Below are positions 4,320-5,517 of a stretch of 5,517 nucleotides of DNA, piece by piece; the stretch's first letter is position 1, and every line of letters starts with the position of its first letter. Source of the stretch: Bacillota bacterium (lineage in GTDB: Bacteria > Bacillota > Clostridia > Oscillospirales > JAKOTC01). The position numbers were made by a program, and so were the translations under genes. The stretch lies in contig JAKOTC010000028.1 in NCBI GenBank assembly GCA_029776465.1, positions 1 to 5,517 on the forward strand, in the 5' to 3' direction. Below the pieces are notes generated by a model. It was not told the origin of the DNA, did not search any database, and worked only from the letters and a program-made list of their open reading frames with translations.

Positions 4320-5517
4320 TTTTCATCCCCGCTTTCGCTTTCCAGATCATTTCCGGCGTCAGCGGCAAGGTGAGCAGCTCTTTGCCGAAGGCCGCGGACA
4401 GGGCATTGGCCAGCGCCGCAGGAATTCCGATAATACCGTGTTCGGAATAGCTTCGCACCCCATAGGGCGAGTCCTCCTCCGGAGTTTCCACAAAACCCAC
4501 GCGGTAACAAGGCTCCTGCCCGATATGCATCAGCTTATAGGTGCAGAGATTGGGCACTTGGGGGATTCCCTGCTCATTATAAACAAAGGCTTCCCAGCTT
4601 GCCATGCTGATCCCCATGGCCATCCCGCCTGCCACCACCGAGCGCATCAACTCGGGGTTTAAAACCTTTCCCACATCCATGACGGTGGAGGCGTTCAAAA
4701 TGCGGTAGCTGCAGGTCTTTAAATCTGCTTCCACTTCCACCACCTGAGCCCCCAGCGTCCAGGCGGGGCCCGTCTTCCCCTTGCCGGTTTGGGGATCGGG
4801 CAGGCTGAGTCCCTTCAGCATAAACCCGCCCCGTCCCAGCACGGGTTCCCCGATCGAACGGCCATCTGCGGACTGATAACCCTGAACAATATCCTTAAAA
4901 AGGACAAACCGCTCGGGGTTCTTAACGGAGAAGACCCGGCCGTTTGCGATTTCTATCTCCTCCGGCAGGCAATCTAAGGCCTGAGCTCCGTTTTGACGCA
5001 ACTGCTCCACCATGTCATCCACCGCCCGCAGCACCGCGTGACCGGCCATATATTCAGTCATGCTGGCGACGGTTTTCCAATGTTCGGGCGCCATGCGGGT
5101 ATCCACTCCCATAATCACATGCACCTGCTCGGGTTCCATTTTCAGGCGTTCCGCAAGAATCTGGGCCAAATGGGTTTGACCGCCGCTGCCCATCTCCACC
5201 ACGCCGGTGTTTAAATTGACGCTGCCGTCCGGATTAAAGGTGATAACTGCCCCGGAGATGGCATCCGTCGGCGGATTCTCTGTCTTCCAAAAGCAGGATA
5301 CTCCCCTGGCGCGGACGGTATTTTCTTTTACGGCGACCACCCTCCCCTCCTCCCACCCGGAGAGTATTTTCACCTGACTCAGGCACTGAGGCAGATTCCC
5401 GATCAGGCTGTCGGAACACACCACCTGGGAAGGCGTCAGGCTTCCCGGATGGAGGGCATTGATCCTGCGAAATTCCAAGGGGTCTATTCCGCATCGGTCT
5501 GCCAGCATATCCATCAC
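4306..5517 (-). CDS. Xanthine dehydrogenase-family molybdopterin-binding (large) subunit, C-terminal part
   Basis: The C-terminal 403 codons of the catalytic subunit; the first half (probably about 350 residues, including the GGGFGxK loop) lies beyond the right edge. Seen, numbering from the edge: MDMLADRCGIDPLEFRRIN (2-20), a typical family helix; CFWKTENPPTDA (75-86); the Mo-cofactor loop VEMGSGGQT (107-115); APEHWKTVASMTEYMAGHAV (143-162); DVGKVLNPEL (281-290); and GVRSYSEHGIIGIPAALANAL (353-373), whose Glu359 sits where the catalytic glutamate of xanthine dehydrogenase lies. Two loop residues differ from the textbook xanthine enzymes: MGSG replaces MGQG and SEHG replaces GEP. The substrate therefore cannot be named; purine, aldehyde or N-heterocycle hydroxylation are all possible. 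The CO dehydrogenase signature region is outside the window. It is the first visible gene of the operon. Confidence 0.93.
   Translation of the reverse strand: MMDMLADRCGIDPLEFRRINALHPGSLTPSQVVCSDSLIGNLPQCLSQVKILSGWEEGRVVAVKENTVRARGVSCFWKTENPPTDAISGAVITFNPDGSVNLNTGVVEMGSGGQTHLAQILAERLKMEPEQVHVIMGVDTRMAPEHWKTVASMTEYMAGHAVLRAVDDMVEQLRQNGAQALDCLPEEIEIANGRVFSVKNPERFVLFKDIVQGYQSADGRSIGEPVLGRGGFMLKGLSLPDPQTGKGKTGPAWTLGAQVVEVEADLKTCSYRILNASTVMDVGKVLNPELMRSVVAGGMAMGISMASWEAFVYNEQGIPQVPNLCTYKLMHIGQEPCYRVGFVETPEEDSPYGVRSYSEHGIIGIPAALANALSAAFGKELLTLPLTPEMIWKAKAGMKNDSL

Overview
The window looks like chromosomal DNA from a moderately GC-rich member of the Bacillota, probably a clostridial lineage. The reasons are strong AGGAGG-type ribosome binding sites close to their start codons, sigma-A-like promoters, a DUF4177 protein, a FAD/Rieske protein resembling Bacillus subtilis YhfW, and a xanthine dehydrogenase-type operon whose FAD subunit carries the GGNxCGxIxYRE sequence that I associate with clostridial homologues. 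The genus cannot be fixed from this sequence. Both outermost genes run off the window.

Layout, left to right. (1) 1-404, minus strand: the N-terminus of a copper-type P-type ATPase, with two heavy-metal-binding domains; the membrane and ATPase parts lie outside. (2) 405-658: a divergent control region with a promoter for each neighbour and several small dyads. (3) 659-1042, plus strand: an HxlR-family regulator with cysteines at both ends. (4) 1043-1085: a perfect 18-bp hairpin terminator shared with the convergent gene. (5) 1096-1293, minus strand: a 65-residue DUF4177 protein. (6) 1294-1422: back-to-back promoters. (7) 1423-2952, plus strand: a 509-residue FAD-dependent oxidoreductase with a C-terminal Rieske [2Fe-2S] domain. 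(8) 2956-2994: a 16-bp hairpin between convergent genes, whose T-rich tail serves the minus strand. (9) 3008-5517, minus strand: three genes of a molybdenum hydroxylase of the xanthine dehydrogenase family, transcribed as Mo-cofactor subunit (5' part missing), FAD subunit, [2Fe-2S] subunit, each joined to the next by a 14-base overlap.

How the genes may work together. The three hydroxylase subunits should form one soluble enzyme that moves electrons from a hydroxylated substrate through Mo, two [2Fe-2S] clusters and FAD. The cytosolic FAD/Rieske protein is a separate single-gene redox unit. The HxlR protein is the likely regulator of itself and possibly of the divergent ATPase; its cysteines make redox, thiol or metal sensing possible, but that is inference.

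No RNA genes, CRISPR arrays, insertion sequences, prophage genes or attachment sites were seen. I found no clear evidence of a wholly new system. The best leads are the operator-like dyads around the HxlR/ATPase promoters and the unusual active-site sequence of the hydroxylase large subunit.
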